DNA of 12,247 nt from an uncultured Porphyromonas sp. (GCF_938039215.1 NZ_CALHVI010000017.1:1-12247), one strand, 5' to 3'. Positions 1 to 6,547 are shown, counted from the stretch's first letter. The notes: generated by a model from the sequence alone, not told the origin. Numbers and translations are program-made.

Positions 1-255
1 TTCCCTTCCCCTCGTTTGGTTCTTGCTATATTGCTATGCTCGGGTGGCGCTAGTATCAGCCATGTTCAGCAATGATATATCAAGGACTATACTACCACCA
101 TCATCCCGAGGCACTGAATTACCTCCCTTTTTATCCCCCTAAGAATACGAAGACCGCTACCATCCTCGGTAGCGGTCTTCGTATTATCGGAGGGATGCTT
201 CCTAGCCTATCGAGATACTTTATAGCTAGCCCCCTCACTTCTTCTGCTAGCCTCC
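1..255 (+). pseudogene. Decayed duplicate of the punA promoter and 5' coding region
   Basis: This stretch aligns with about 992-1250, the upstream region and first ~55 codons of the intact phosphorylase gene further right. Shared blocks include TTCCCTTCCCC, TTGCTATAT, GATATATCAAG, ACGAAGACCGCTA and CATCCTCGGTAGCGG, in the same order and spacing. The copy has lost the start codon (ATGCTC in the intact gene aligns with ATACTA) and carries a 2-nt deletion soon after. The promoter-like TATATTTG of the intact gene is TATATTG here, one T short. Homology fades around 250-285. Small indels in the upstream part, not multiples of three, show that this part was never coding. I read it as a dead partial duplication, not a functional paralogue. 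Confidence 0.85.
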
Positions 256-638
256 CTGAACGGAAGGGCGAGATCATCGAGCGCTATCGTGAGGAGAATG
301 CCCACATCATCTATGTCTCCGACCACGGCGATGCCCTCTTCGACGAAGACTACCCCGAACTGATGGGGCATGCTCTGGTGCCGAAGGCGGTAGAGATCCC
401 GCTCTTCGTCTACTTCTCGCCACAGCTTCGCAAGGAGCGTCCCGATCTCTGGCGCCAGATCAGCCGTCAGCGGGATAAGCGTATCCTGTCGGATCTCCTT
501 ACTCATGCCATGGTTGACCTCCTTGGCATCCATACCGAATACACCCAACCTCGCTTCAACTTCTTTGCGCCTACCTACGACGACCGCCGTCAGCGTATCG
601 TCATCGCCCCTACTTCGAATAAGAAGATGGTGATGTAG
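72..638 (+). pseudogene. Chimeric ORF: PNP N-terminal fragment fused to C-terminus of EptA-like phosphoethanolamine transferase/sulfatase
   Basis: The 188-codon frame has two parts. Residues ~1-60 derive from the phosphorylase N-terminus (NTKTATILGSGL matches DTKTAIILGSGL of the intact gene). From about residue 65 the sequence resembles the C-terminal end of alkaline-phosphatase-superfamily phosphoethanolamine transferases (EptA/CptA type). It keeps the metal-binding SDHG motif (residues 83-86), then a GHA histidine and the PLFVYFSP strand, followed by a tail of normal appearance. The membrane-spanning N-terminus and the catalytic threonine region of such enzymes are absent, and so is most of the phosphorylase. 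Neither half could be active. The ATG at 72 is not the ancestral phosphorylase start, which is mutated. I infer a recombination product that is now a pseudogene. The family call for the tail rests on motif recognition only. An unstable fusion peptide could still be made. Confidence 0.75.
144..185. repeat. Perfect 17-bp inverted repeat with 8-nt loop
   Basis: The left arm AATACGAAGACCGCTAC (144-160) and right arm GTAGCGGTCTTCGTATT (169-185) are exact reverse complements around the loop CATCCTCG. It lies inside the decayed phosphorylase copy. The corresponding site in the intact gene (about 1145-1180) is only an imperfect palindrome, so the perfect arms arose after duplication. It has no T-run after it, so it is not a standard terminator, although it would form a very stable hairpin in RNA. 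Confidence 0.95.
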
Positions 639-710
639 GTGTCCCCGTATTCATCTGTGCTGATCAGATGGTGAGATCTCCTCTCCACTACAGCCCTTAG
701 GTTAGCATCC

Positions 711-802
711 AAATGAACCCTATTGTGGGTCGCAAGTGAACCCTACCGTGGGTCGGTGAGGCGACCTACAGTAGGTTTTTCGGACGACCCACCATAGGTC
801 GT
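711..802. repeat. Cluster of four short near-palindromic repeats
   Basis: Two direct copies of a 22-bp unit, AAnTGAACCCTAnnGTGGGTCG, occupy 711-732 and 734-755 and differ at three positions. Each core (ACCC-TAnnGT-GGGT) is itself a small dyad. They are followed by an inverted relative, CGACCTACAGTAGGTTTTT (762-780), whose core ACCTAC-A-GTAGGT is perfect, and a further relative, CGACCCACCATAGGTCG (784-800). The alternating orientation lets neighbouring units pair into larger hairpins. They could be protein-binding dyads, an RNA structure or a small dispersed repeat family; the window cannot tell which. Confidence 0.7.
739..780 (+). terminator. Possible intrinsic terminator built from two repeat units
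   Basis: The second repeat unit (AACCCTACCGTGGGTCG from 739) can pair with the inverted third unit (CGACCTACAGTAGGTTT, 762-778) around a short GTGAGG loop, matching at about 14 of 17 positions with some wobble. The T-run continues through 780. This would end plus-strand transcription coming from the chimeric pseudogene. The stem has mismatches and overlaps the repeat cluster, so terminator function is inference. Confidence 0.4.
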
Positions 803-1020
803 TTTATCAACCCTCCCTACAGCATGTTTAGCTCGCACTTGGTGTGTCACTTGAGTGGAGCGTAGAGTCCCCTTTTGGTGCAGGTGTTGTCGATGTGCCA
901 TTGTCGTGGCTAATCCACTTGATTTATCGAACCATCTGATGGCATCCCAGCAGAGCCATTTGGATCTGTGCTGTGGTAGTTTAGTGATGGCTCCTTCCCT
1001 TCCCCTTCCTTGATTATTGC

Positions 1021-1028
1021 TATATTTG
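1021..1028 (+). promoter_or_regulatory. Bacteroidetes-type -7 box for punA
   Basis: TATATTTG fits the TAnnTTTG -7 consensus of the Bacteroidetes primary sigma factor exactly. It lies 57 nt before the chosen punA start, giving a predicted leader of about 50 nt. I do not see a good -33 TTG at the usual spacing, so the call depends on the -7 box alone. The same box in the decayed upstream copy has lost one T. Confidence 0.5.
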
Positions 1029-1084
1029 CTATGCTCTTGTGGCATCAAGTATTAGCAGTATTCAGCAACGATATATCAAGAACT

Positions 1085-1900
1085 ATGCTCGACCAACATT
1101 ATCACGAGGCAGCGAACTATCTCGCTTCTCGCCTCCCTAAGGACACGAAGACCGCTATCATCCTCGGTAGCGGACTCGGTAACCTCGGTGAAATGCTTCA
1201 CCAGCCTACCGTCATCCCTTATAGCCAGATCCCTCACTTCCCACACTCTACAGCCATCGGGCATAAGGGGAACCTCATCGCAGGGACGCTCTCGGGTGTG
1301 CCTGTGCTGTGTATGCAGGGGCGCTTCCACTACTACGAAGGCTATCCTATGGAGCAGGTGACCTTCCCCGTGCGTGTCATGAAGCTCCTCGGTATCGAGA
1401 ACCTGCTTGTCTCCAACGCTGCTGGGGGGATCAACCAGACCTTCCGTGTTGGTGACCTCATGATCATCCGTGACCATATCAACAACCTTCCCAATCCACT
1501 CATCGGGCCTAACATGGAGATGTTTGGTCCTCGTTTCCCTGATATGACTCGCCCCTATGACCGTGAATTTATCACCAAGGCTAAGGCGATCGCCCAGGAG
1601 CTAGGCATCCATGTACACGAAGGGGTTTACGTTGGTCTTACAGGTCCTTCATATGAGACTCCTGCGGAGTACAACTATTGGGCACGCTCGGGCGGTGATG
1701 CCATCGGTATGAGCACCGTACCCGAAGTGATCGTCGCTCGTCACGCTGGGATCCGTGTCTTCGGGATGTCGGTGATCACCAACGAGGGATGGCACTTCGA
1801 TGACGACTTCGTCAATGATGGCGATGATGTGATCCGTGCTGCCAACGCAGCCTCCGATCGTATGGGCCGCATCTTCAGCGAGCTCGTCCGCCAGCTGTAA
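1085..1900 (+). CDS. punA: Purine nucleoside phosphorylase (PNP family, trimeric type)
   Basis: The 271-residue cytoplasmic enzyme catalyses phosphorolysis of purine nucleosides to free base and (deoxy)ribose-1-phosphate in purine salvage. Family hallmarks are in order and intact: phosphate-binding ILGSGLG (26-32), GHKG (59-62), GRFHYYEGY (79-87), the VSNAAGGIN loop (109-117), TGPSYETPAE (186-195) with the base-binding Glu of the family, GMSTVPEVIVA (208-218), and SVITN (229-233) with the purine-contacting Asn. Length is normal for the family. I chose ATG 1085 over an in-frame TTG at 1010: the family starts there, the promoter-like box lies between the two, and the upstream sequence of the decayed duplicate carries indels, so it is non-coding. 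No Shine-Dalgarno is visible, as is usual in this phylum. The gene appears monocistronic and ends just before a strong hairpin. Substrate preference (guanosine/inosine versus xanthosine) cannot be read from sequence. Confidence 0.96.
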   Translation: MLDQHYHEAANYLASRLPKDTKTAIILGSGLGNLGEMLHQPTVIPYSQIPHFPHSTAIGHKGNLIAGTLSGVPVLCMQGRFHYYEGYPMEQVTFPVRVMKLLGIENLLVSNAAGGINQTFRVGDLMIIRDHINNLPNPLIGPNMEMFGPRFPDMTRPYDREFITKAKAIAQELGIHVHEGVYVGLTGPSYETPAEYNYWARSGGDAIGMSTVPEVIVARHAGIRVFGMSVITNEGWHFDDDFVNDGDDVIRAANAASDRMGRIFSELVRQL

Positions 1901-1927
1901 GCACCTTCTTTTATTGATTAGAAACAA

Positions 1928-1967
1928 AGAAGCCCCGCACTCTCACTAGCGAGAGTGCGGGGCTTCT
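1928..1967. terminator. Strong hairpin terminator between convergent genes
   Basis: The arms AGAAGCCCCGCACTCTC (1928-1944) and GAGAGTGCGGGGCTTCT (1951-1967) are perfect 17-bp complements around a 6-nt loop. The right arm is followed by TATTT and the left is preceded by an A-rich stretch, so it could stop transcription from both sides. It lies between punA (+) and the minus-strand lipoprotein gene. Confidence 0.85.
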
Positions 1968-2001
1968 ATTTGAGAGCCTATCAAGGTGCTACTTAGGTAC
2001 C

Positions 2002-2268
2002 CTAAAAATCATTGTCCCAATTGCCGATAGTCCCCCAGTCATCGTCCCACTCGGGGTCCACGATGTTCCCATCAATCGAGAAGTTGATAAGTAGGTGCAT
2101 CGATTCTGGTAAGGTAAAGGGCTTTGCCTCGGGAGTTTGATAAGGCTCCTTGTATAGCTTTGTCATCATAACTGTTGTGTTGCTAAAGGTTAGGACAGAG
2201 AGATACCCATGAGAGTTCTGCTGTTCTTGTTCGCTGAGTATAGAACTTATAGCTTCCTTGAGGATAGC
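2002..2268 (-). pseudogene. In-frame C-terminal continuation of the lipoprotein ORF, cut off by one stop codon
   Basis: Directly after the TAA that ends the 455-residue lipoprotein ORF, the same frame stays open for 88 more codons. It begins AILKEAISSILSEQEQ, passes through LPESMHLLINFSIDG and ends with an acidic, tryptophan-rich tail (DPEWDDDWGTIGNWDNDF) at a TAG. There is no start codon at its beginning; the first in-frame ATG pair is about 45 codons from the end. The simplest reading is that the ancestral protein was 544 residues and that one nonsense substitution, or a sequencing error, created the TAA. Alternatives are stop readthrough, or an unrelated ORF of about 43 residues from the internal ATGs. 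I do not recognise a domain here. Confidence 0.6.
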
Positions 2269-3636
2269 TTATTGGTACACTACTTCCTCAGGCTGGATAG
2301 GAAGGGTCGGGTAATAGACCTTTCCCTCCATCTTCTTTGTCGAGTTCTTTGACTTCCGAATGAAGGATCCGTGTCCTAATATCTGAAGCCGTACAGATGG
2401 TTCCCCTGGCTCTGGCACTGTCATGGATTCGTCCGATGCGTTGTAGAAGGGAGATTCGATAGGATCATAGGCGATCGTCCCGAAGTCCGAAGGGGTAGGG
2501 AAGTACAAGGCTACTACACGATCACCTACGCTTGGGTAGAGAGCGGGCGAAGGCTTAGAGGACACAGGCACTTCGATAACCAAGGGCTTGCCTGGAGCTT
2601 CAAGAGCCTCCAGAAAGCGATACTTCTTTGCATTCCCCTCGGTGTATTCATCTCTCCCTGCAAAGTGCTCTAGATCGTAGGTGAAGAACCATCCACCATT
2701 GCCTGGTACACGTGGGAAGCTAAAGATTAAACCCTTACGAATCTGCAGCATCGTCTTATGTACGAGTGAGAGATCTGAAGTGAATACTAGCTTCACCTGG
2801 AGTGGTGGACGCTCGACTCGTTCCAGTTCTGTTGCCTGAAGAGATGGAGATGTGGAGCGGCTCGCGTTTCCTGGGTTAGCTGGTGCATCTGGCTTAAGGG
2901 CATACTTAGGGAAGCTGTTGTGGAACTGAAGGATCATCAGGTAGCCTTGGAGCTTGAGCTTGATGCTCTCCTTGTCTTTGAAGATAACATCTCGGTGTTT
3001 AGTCTCTTCATCCGTACGCACCTCGAGCTTATTCTCTTCGCTCTTCAGCATAACGAAGTCTGCAGGTAGCTGAGCTCCATTCTGCCAGACGAAGGAATAG
3101 GCACCCTTGTTATCAAAGGGTGTATTTTGCCCGTTGGAACCAATGATTATAGAGGCGTAGACATCCTTGAGATTACTCGATAGCATAGCCTTGAGTTCCT
3201 CTGCTTCGGGACCTGTGTAGCGATCAAAGAGTCCATCGTAGCTCACCGTTTTCCCATCCTCAGAGACCTTCATGTCGATCCAGAAAGAGACTCCTTTGTT
3301 TGTCCCCTTGTCATACACCTTGAGAAAGCCTTTGATAGTCCCCTTTTCATCTCCCATCGCTCGAAGGTTGATGAATTGTCTCGTAGCTACTTCATGGGTG
3401 TTGATCGTCGTTGAGATCCCCCTGGCTTGCTGAGTCTCATCCAATCCTCCTACCACTTCTTCGAAGGGAGCGACCTCTGCGGTGAAGTGGAAGCGAATAG
3501 TACCTTCATAGACGCTATCGCTACTAGAGTAGGAAGACTCAGCATTCAGTTGTGGTGGTGTTTGTACGAGGGGAGCCTCTTTTGTGCATGAGTAGAGTAA
3601 GCCTACAGATGCAAGTAAAATAAAGAGTTTGTTCAT
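2269..3636 (-). CDS. Putative surface lipoprotein, unrecognised family, probably truncated
   Basis: The 455-residue product starts with a lipoprotein signal peptide (MNKLFILLASVGLLYSC) whose lipobox LYSC places the acylated cysteine at residue 17. It would be exported and anchored in the outer membrane or a surface layer. The mature part is rich in beta-strand-like, polar sequence. It contains ISTTINTHEVATRQFINLR, a segment near residues 110-130 (VSFWIDMKVSEDGKTVSYDG) and a Pro/Ser-rich linker near residues 250-270. The architecture is reminiscent of Bacteroidales fimbrial or cell-surface lipoproteins, but I cannot assign a family. The gene has no close partner downstream. Its upstream region has a possible long, structured leader instead of a promoter close to the start. 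The C-terminus is likely lost to an in-frame TAA, because 88 further codons are open in the same frame. I am sure of coding and export, unsure of role. Confidence 0.85.
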   Translation of the reverse strand: MNKLFILLASVGLLYSCTKEAPLVQTPPQLNAESSYSSSDSVYEGTIRFHFTAEVAPFEEVVGGLDETQQARGISTTINTHEVATRQFINLRAMGDEKGTIKGFLKVYDKGTNKGVSFWIDMKVSEDGKTVSYDGLFDRYTGPEAEELKAMLSSNLKDVYASIIIGSNGQNTPFDNKGAYSFVWQNGAQLPADFVMLKSEENKLEVRTDEETKHRDVIFKDKESIKLKLQGYLMILQFHNSFPKYALKPDAPANPGNASRSTSPSLQATELERVERPPLQVKLVFTSDLSLVHKTMLQIRKGLIFSFPRVPGNGGWFFTYDLEHFAGRDEYTEGNAKKYRFLEALEAPGKPLVIEVPVSSKPSPALYPSVGDRVVALYFPTPSDFGTIAYDPIESPFYNASDESMTVPEPGEPSVRLQILGHGSFIRKSKNSTKKMEGKVYYPTLPIQPEEVVYQ

Positions 3637-3662
3637 ACTAAATGCGTTGTTAGGTGAAAAAT

Positions 3663-3699
3663 AAAGATCCTATTTCCCCAACCTAAAGGGATGATCTTT
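3663..3699 (-). terminator. Terminator- or attenuator-like hairpin before the lipoprotein gene
   Basis: Read on the minus strand, AAAGATC and GATCTTT pair perfectly at the base, with an inner CCC/GGG pairing, and the stem is followed by ATTTTTC. The hairpin ends about 27 nt before the lipoprotein start codon. It could end the small upstream transcript or act as an attenuator in the lipoprotein leader. The internal loop weakens it, so the function is inference. Confidence 0.4.
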
Positions 3700-3897
3700 T
3701 CTATTTAGTACTAAGCGATGATCGAAGGACAAGCCTGAGATCTTGCCTAGCTTGATACAAGCTAGGTCGCTCCAGAGCATTTGTAGTCTGTCTGTAATCG
3801 TATGTCGGGGAGCCTCCGTAGGGTATGAGGCGTGTCTTATTGCGTATAGCAAAGATAATATAATAAGTGTTAATTCATGGCTTTCTTGAAGTTTCAT
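3670..3897 (-). CDS. Small hypothetical ORF, doubtful
   Basis: The 75-codon frame begins MKLQESHELTLIILSLLYAI, with a short hydrophobic stretch that could pass for a membrane segment, and ends in a basic tail. It stops 33 nt before the lipoprotein gene on the same strand. Against it: no recognised motif, a promoter-like TATCTTTG box and a perfect hairpin inside the frame, and a terminator-like stem over its last codons. The same DNA may be an untranslated leader or a small RNA instead. Confidence 0.25.
   Translation of the reverse strand: MKLQESHELTLIILSLLYAIRHASYPTEAPRHTITDRLQMLWSDLACIKLGKISGLSFDHRLVLNRKDHPFRLGK
3746..3766. repeat. Perfect 9-bp hairpin in the lipoprotein upstream region
   Basis: CCTAGCTTG and CAAGCTAGG are exact complements around a 3-nt loop. 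It lies between the promoter-like box at 3850-3857 and the lipoprotein start, so it would be part of any leader transcript. No T-run follows on either strand. Confidence 0.6.
3850..3857 (-). promoter_or_regulatory. Bacteroidetes-type -7 box upstream of the lipoprotein gene
   Basis: The minus strand reads TATCTTTG, an exact TAnnTTTG match. Transcription would begin near 3843, leaving a leader of about 200 nt before the lipoprotein ATG that contains two hairpins. No clear -33 TTG is seen. I found no exact -7 match closer to the start codon. Confidence 0.4.
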
Positions 3898-4090
3898 CTA
3901 AGCTTAAGCCTATCTATTTTATAGGTGTTGTGCTTGTCGTATAGGCGTACTAATCTCAATCTTAAGGCCTTGCTCCGATATGGGAGGCTGGCTTGATGTT
4001 ATATGATATTCGGAAATAGCTTAGGCGTTACCTTTCACCTTCATCCTCTTACTACACTTCACCTATTGTCTTGGTAGGTATATATGCGTA

Positions 4091-4123
4091 AAGCCCGCCA
4101 CGGATCTTGTCCGTGGCGGGCTT
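4091..4123 (-). terminator. Hairpin terminator after the TonB-dependent receptor gene
   Basis: AAGCCCGCCACGGA (4091-4104) and TCCGTGGCGGGCTT (4110-4123) are perfect 14-bp complements around a 5-nt loop, 26 nt past the receptor stop codon. On the minus strand the stem ends in CTTTACGC, so the U-run is short, but the GC-rich stem and its position fit a terminator. I see no gene between this hairpin and about 3898. Confidence 0.75.
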
Positions 4124-4149
4124 CGCTTCTTGGGGGAGAGGATCTCGGC

Positions 4150-6426
4150 TTAGAGGGCGAGTGAAGTGGTGAACTGCAGGTTGCGTCCTTCGGCGGGGAT
4201 GTACTGCGTGCTGTTGATGGTAGCACGGTGGTAGACTGCGTCGAAGAGGTTGTTGACATTCAGCTGCAGGCGCAGTGCCTTCGTGACATTGAGGCTAGCT
4301 ACAGCGTGGAAGATGGTGTAGCCAGGTACCTTGAAGATGTTCGTCTCGTCGGAGTAGAAGGATCCGCTGTGCTCTGTGCCAAAGCCAAGGCGGAAGGCTT
4401 CACCCTTGCGACCGAGACCGAGGTTATAGAAGGCCCATGCAGAGAGCTTATCTAGAGGAACACGCTTGAGACGGTTGCCAGCGGAGACATTCTTGATGAA
4501 CTTCGACGAAGTGTATTCAGCGATGCGGGCATCGGTGTGAGAGTAGCCGAGGGAGAAGTCGAAGGCTGTAGAAGGAGCGTAGTTCAGCTCGAGCTCGACA
4601 CCCTTGCTTACGGACTTCCCGATAGGACCACCGATCTTACGTCCGTCGGGGACAGTACCGAGGTTGGTACGCACCATATTGTTCAGCGTGATGTGGTAGG
4701 CTGCTGCACTCAGTGAGAGCTCAGTACCGAGATCGAGGTGCAAGCCCACTTCCCACTGTCGTCCCGTGAGCGGCTTGAAGCTACGGAGCTCAGAGTCGCT
4801 CATCTCAGAGCCATCTGGGTGCATGTAGACTACCTCGGGCGATAGCGTGATGCGCTGGGGCTTGAAGAAAGAGGAGACGGAGCTATATATGTTGAAGTGC
4901 TTCGTGAAGTTGTACACCGCACCGAGACGATAAGTGAAGGCTGTGTTCGTCTGACGCTGGTCGAGCGTGCGATCCAGGAGCTTGAAGTCGTCGGTGTTGT
5001 AGATGCCGAAGTCACGGCTGAAGAAGTCAAGACGGACTCCCGCCAGCAGGTTCAGCTTCTCCCAAGTCATGAAGTCTTGTACAGAGAGGCTATTGACTAG
5101 GTCATTGAAGATCTGCATGCGCTTGTACTTCATGTAGATAGGACCTTGATCGAGGACGGGATCCTTGAGCATGACGATCGAACCTACGCCTGCGCCGGTG
5201 TAGGCAGCACGGTCAGAGCGACGGAGGTTGAGGTAAGAGAAGTTGTAAGCTGCGAGTAGGGCATGCTTGGTGTTGCCCCAGCGAGCACGCCCCGTGAGCT
5301 CTAGCTGGTTCTGAGCCGTGAGCGTACCATAGGCGAAGCCGAAGCCATCACGCTGCACTCGGTCGATGAGTACAGGTACCTTCTTGTTGCCGTCGAGGTA
5401 GTAGTGCTTAGCGCCTACTGCCTTGTCGCCAGTGAGGTAGTTGAGTCCGTCGGTCGAGTAGTAGTTCAAGCTGTCATAAGCAAAGAACGCATGCTCGGAG
5501 AGACGCCAGCGATCGTTGATAGCGTAGCTGTATTTCCCGTGGAGCTTAATCGTCTTGTTCGTGAGGAACTCATTGGGGTCGGTATAAGCTCGTGAAGCGG
5601 GCTCACTGCTGGGGAAATCCCCTTGGCGGTAAGCGAGCTTGTCGGTAGCTGCATCATAGACATCCCACTTTAGGTGGGGCTGACCATAGTCGCCACGGAA
5701 GAAGTCGTTACTAGCGATTAGGGCGAAGCTCAGACGATGCTTGGGAGCTAGAGCGATATCGATCGCTGCATGGGCATTGGCTGTCTTGGTGTAGTTGCCA
5801 CGCCAGCCGTCGCTGGTCGAATATTCTACGTCTGCTCGGGCGTTGGCCTTAGAGGAGAGAGCACCCGTACCTCCAGCGGTGATGCGGTGTGTCGCCCAGG
5901 AGCCTACGGTGTAGCTAGCATCGAAGGCCTTCTTGGCTTTAGGTTGCTTGTTGATGATATTGATGACACCTCCCAGAGCGGAGTGACCGACGCTCATGGA
6001 AGCGGCACCCTTGAGTACCTCGATGTGTGATACAGCTGCCATCCCCGTCAAGGGTGCAGACTGCCAAAGAGCATGGCGCTCGTCACGCATCCCATCGGAG
6101 AGTACAACAGACTCATAGAAGCCACGGAGGAAGAACATGTGGAAGCCCCCGTAGTCCTTGAAGGCATGAACACCTGGGAGTGTCTGCATAGCCTGAGCGG
6201 GATCGGAGTAGCCGAGCAGGCGGATCTTCTCCAGAGGTAGAATGTTGGTGGTGAGGGGGATCTCCCGACGAGGTGCGGGGATCTTAACGACAGTGTTGGG
6301 AGCGGTGATACGTGCTCCACGGACTACGACCTCCTGGATATTCTGCACACTATCAAGTGCACTAGGCTCTTGAGCCGCTAGGACACAAGGCATAGCCAGA
6401 AGAGCCAGCATTGTAAGCTTTCTCAT
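4150..6426 (-). CDS. TonB-dependent outer-membrane receptor, siderophore-receptor type
   Basis: The 758-residue protein has a Sec signal peptide (MRKLTMLALLAMPCVLAA, cleavage near residue 18). A TonB-box-like EVVV follows at 32-35. The plug domain spans about 45-165 and includes LPGVHAF, FFLRGFYESVVLSDGMRD and IEVLKGAASMSVGHSALGG (135-153). The rest is a beta-barrel rich in alternating aromatic strands. The end reads NVNNLFDAVYHRAT, then YIPAEGRNLQF, a typical last-strand motif, although the final residue is Leu, not the common Phe. There is no carboxypeptidase-like N-terminal extension and no SusD partner nearby, which argues against the polysaccharide-uptake class and for uptake of an iron chelate or similar small ligand; the ligand itself cannot be named. 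The gene stands alone between its own promoter-like box and a hairpin terminator. It looks intact. Confidence 0.93.
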   Translation of the reverse strand: MRKLTMLALLAMPCVLAAQEPSALDSVQNIQEVVVRGARITAPNTVVKIPAPRREIPLTTNILPLEKIRLLGYSDPAQAMQTLPGVHAFKDYGGFHMFFLRGFYESVVLSDGMRDERHALWQSAPLTGMAAVSHIEVLKGAASMSVGHSALGGVINIINKQPKAKKAFDASYTVGSWATHRITAGGTGALSSKANARADVEYSTSDGWRGNYTKTANAHAAIDIALAPKHRLSFALIASNDFFRGDYGQPHLKWDVYDAATDKLAYRQGDFPSSEPASRAYTDPNEFLTNKTIKLHGKYSYAINDRWRLSEHAFFAYDSLNYYSTDGLNYLTGDKAVGAKHYYLDGNKKVPVLIDRVQRDGFGFAYGTLTAQNQLELTGRARWGNTKHALLAAYNFSYLNLRRSDRAAYTGAGVGSIVMLKDPVLDQGPIYMKYKRMQIFNDLVNSLSVQDFMTWEKLNLLAGVRLDFFSRDFGIYNTDDFKLLDRTLDQRQTNTAFTYRLGAVYNFTKHFNIYSSVSSFFKPQRITLSPEVVYMHPDGSEMSDSELRSFKPLTGRQWEVGLHLDLGTELSLSAAAYHITLNNMVRTNLGTVPDGRKIGGPIGKSVSKGVELELNYAPSTAFDFSLGYSHTDARIAEYTSSKFIKNVSAGNRLKRVPLDKLSAWAFYNLGLGRKGEAFRLGFGTEHSGSFYSDETNIFKVPGYTIFHAVASLNVTKALRLQLNVNNLFDAVYHRATINSTQYIPAEGRNLQFTTSLAL

Positions 6427-6449
6427 AAAAGTAAATCAGGTTGGTTAAT

Positions 6450-6473
6450 GATGCCGGGAGGGGAGCATCCCTC
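6450..6473 (-). promoter_or_regulatory. Two mutually exclusive small hairpins in the receptor leader
   Basis: In the predicted leader of the receptor gene, GATGC/GCATC (6450-6454 with 6465-6469) and GAGGG/CCCTC (6458-6462 with 6469-6473) compete for the same bases. Both stems are only 5 bp. A regulatory switch is possible, but short stems like these also occur by chance. Confidence 0.25.
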
Positions 6474-6522
6474 TCAGCCAAGAGGTGACATAAGCAGATG
6501 CACCACCTTTTACATAATAGCA

Positions 6523-6530
6523 CAAAGGTA
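6523..6530 (-). promoter_or_regulatory. Bacteroidetes-type -7 box for the TonB-dependent receptor
   Basis: The minus strand reads TACCTTTG, an exact TAnnTTTG match, in the 121-nt gap between mcrC and the receptor gene. It predicts a leader of about 90 nt. A TTTG upstream at 6542-6545 is too close to be a standard -33 element. I could not identify a Fur-like operator with confidence. Confidence 0.5.
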
Positions 6531-6547
6531 GCATATTTGTGCAAAGT

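Larger units (their letters stand above)
639..991. other. Intergenic region without a convincing gene
   Basis: I see no protein in either strand with recognisable composition or motifs. The left half carries the near-palindromic repeat cluster and a possible terminator described separately. From about 803 to 991 I see no repeat, hairpin or promoter worth naming. The stretch ends at the pyrimidine-rich TTCCCTTCCCC that opens the punA upstream region and recurs at position 1. Confidence 0.6.

Noticed and set aside
207..548. Minus-strand ORF of 113 codons opposite the chimeric pseudogene
   Set aside because: It is antisense to sequence with clear sulfatase-like and PNP-like coding signal; no motif of its own.
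711..802. CRISPR array
   Set aside because: Only two direct copies, separated by 1 nt, with no spacers and no cas genes; the other units are inverted.
743..1048. 101-codon minus-strand ORF across the punA upstream region
   Set aside because: It overlaps the repeat cluster and the punA promoter region, has no recognisable motif and an odd His/Arg/Gln-rich composition; its end is simply translated repeat DNA.
1010..1084. Upstream TTG start that would add 25 residues to PNP
   Set aside because: It would place the -7-like box inside the coding region, and the homologous upstream segment in the decayed copy carries indels that are not multiples of three. The family N-terminus fits ATG 1085.
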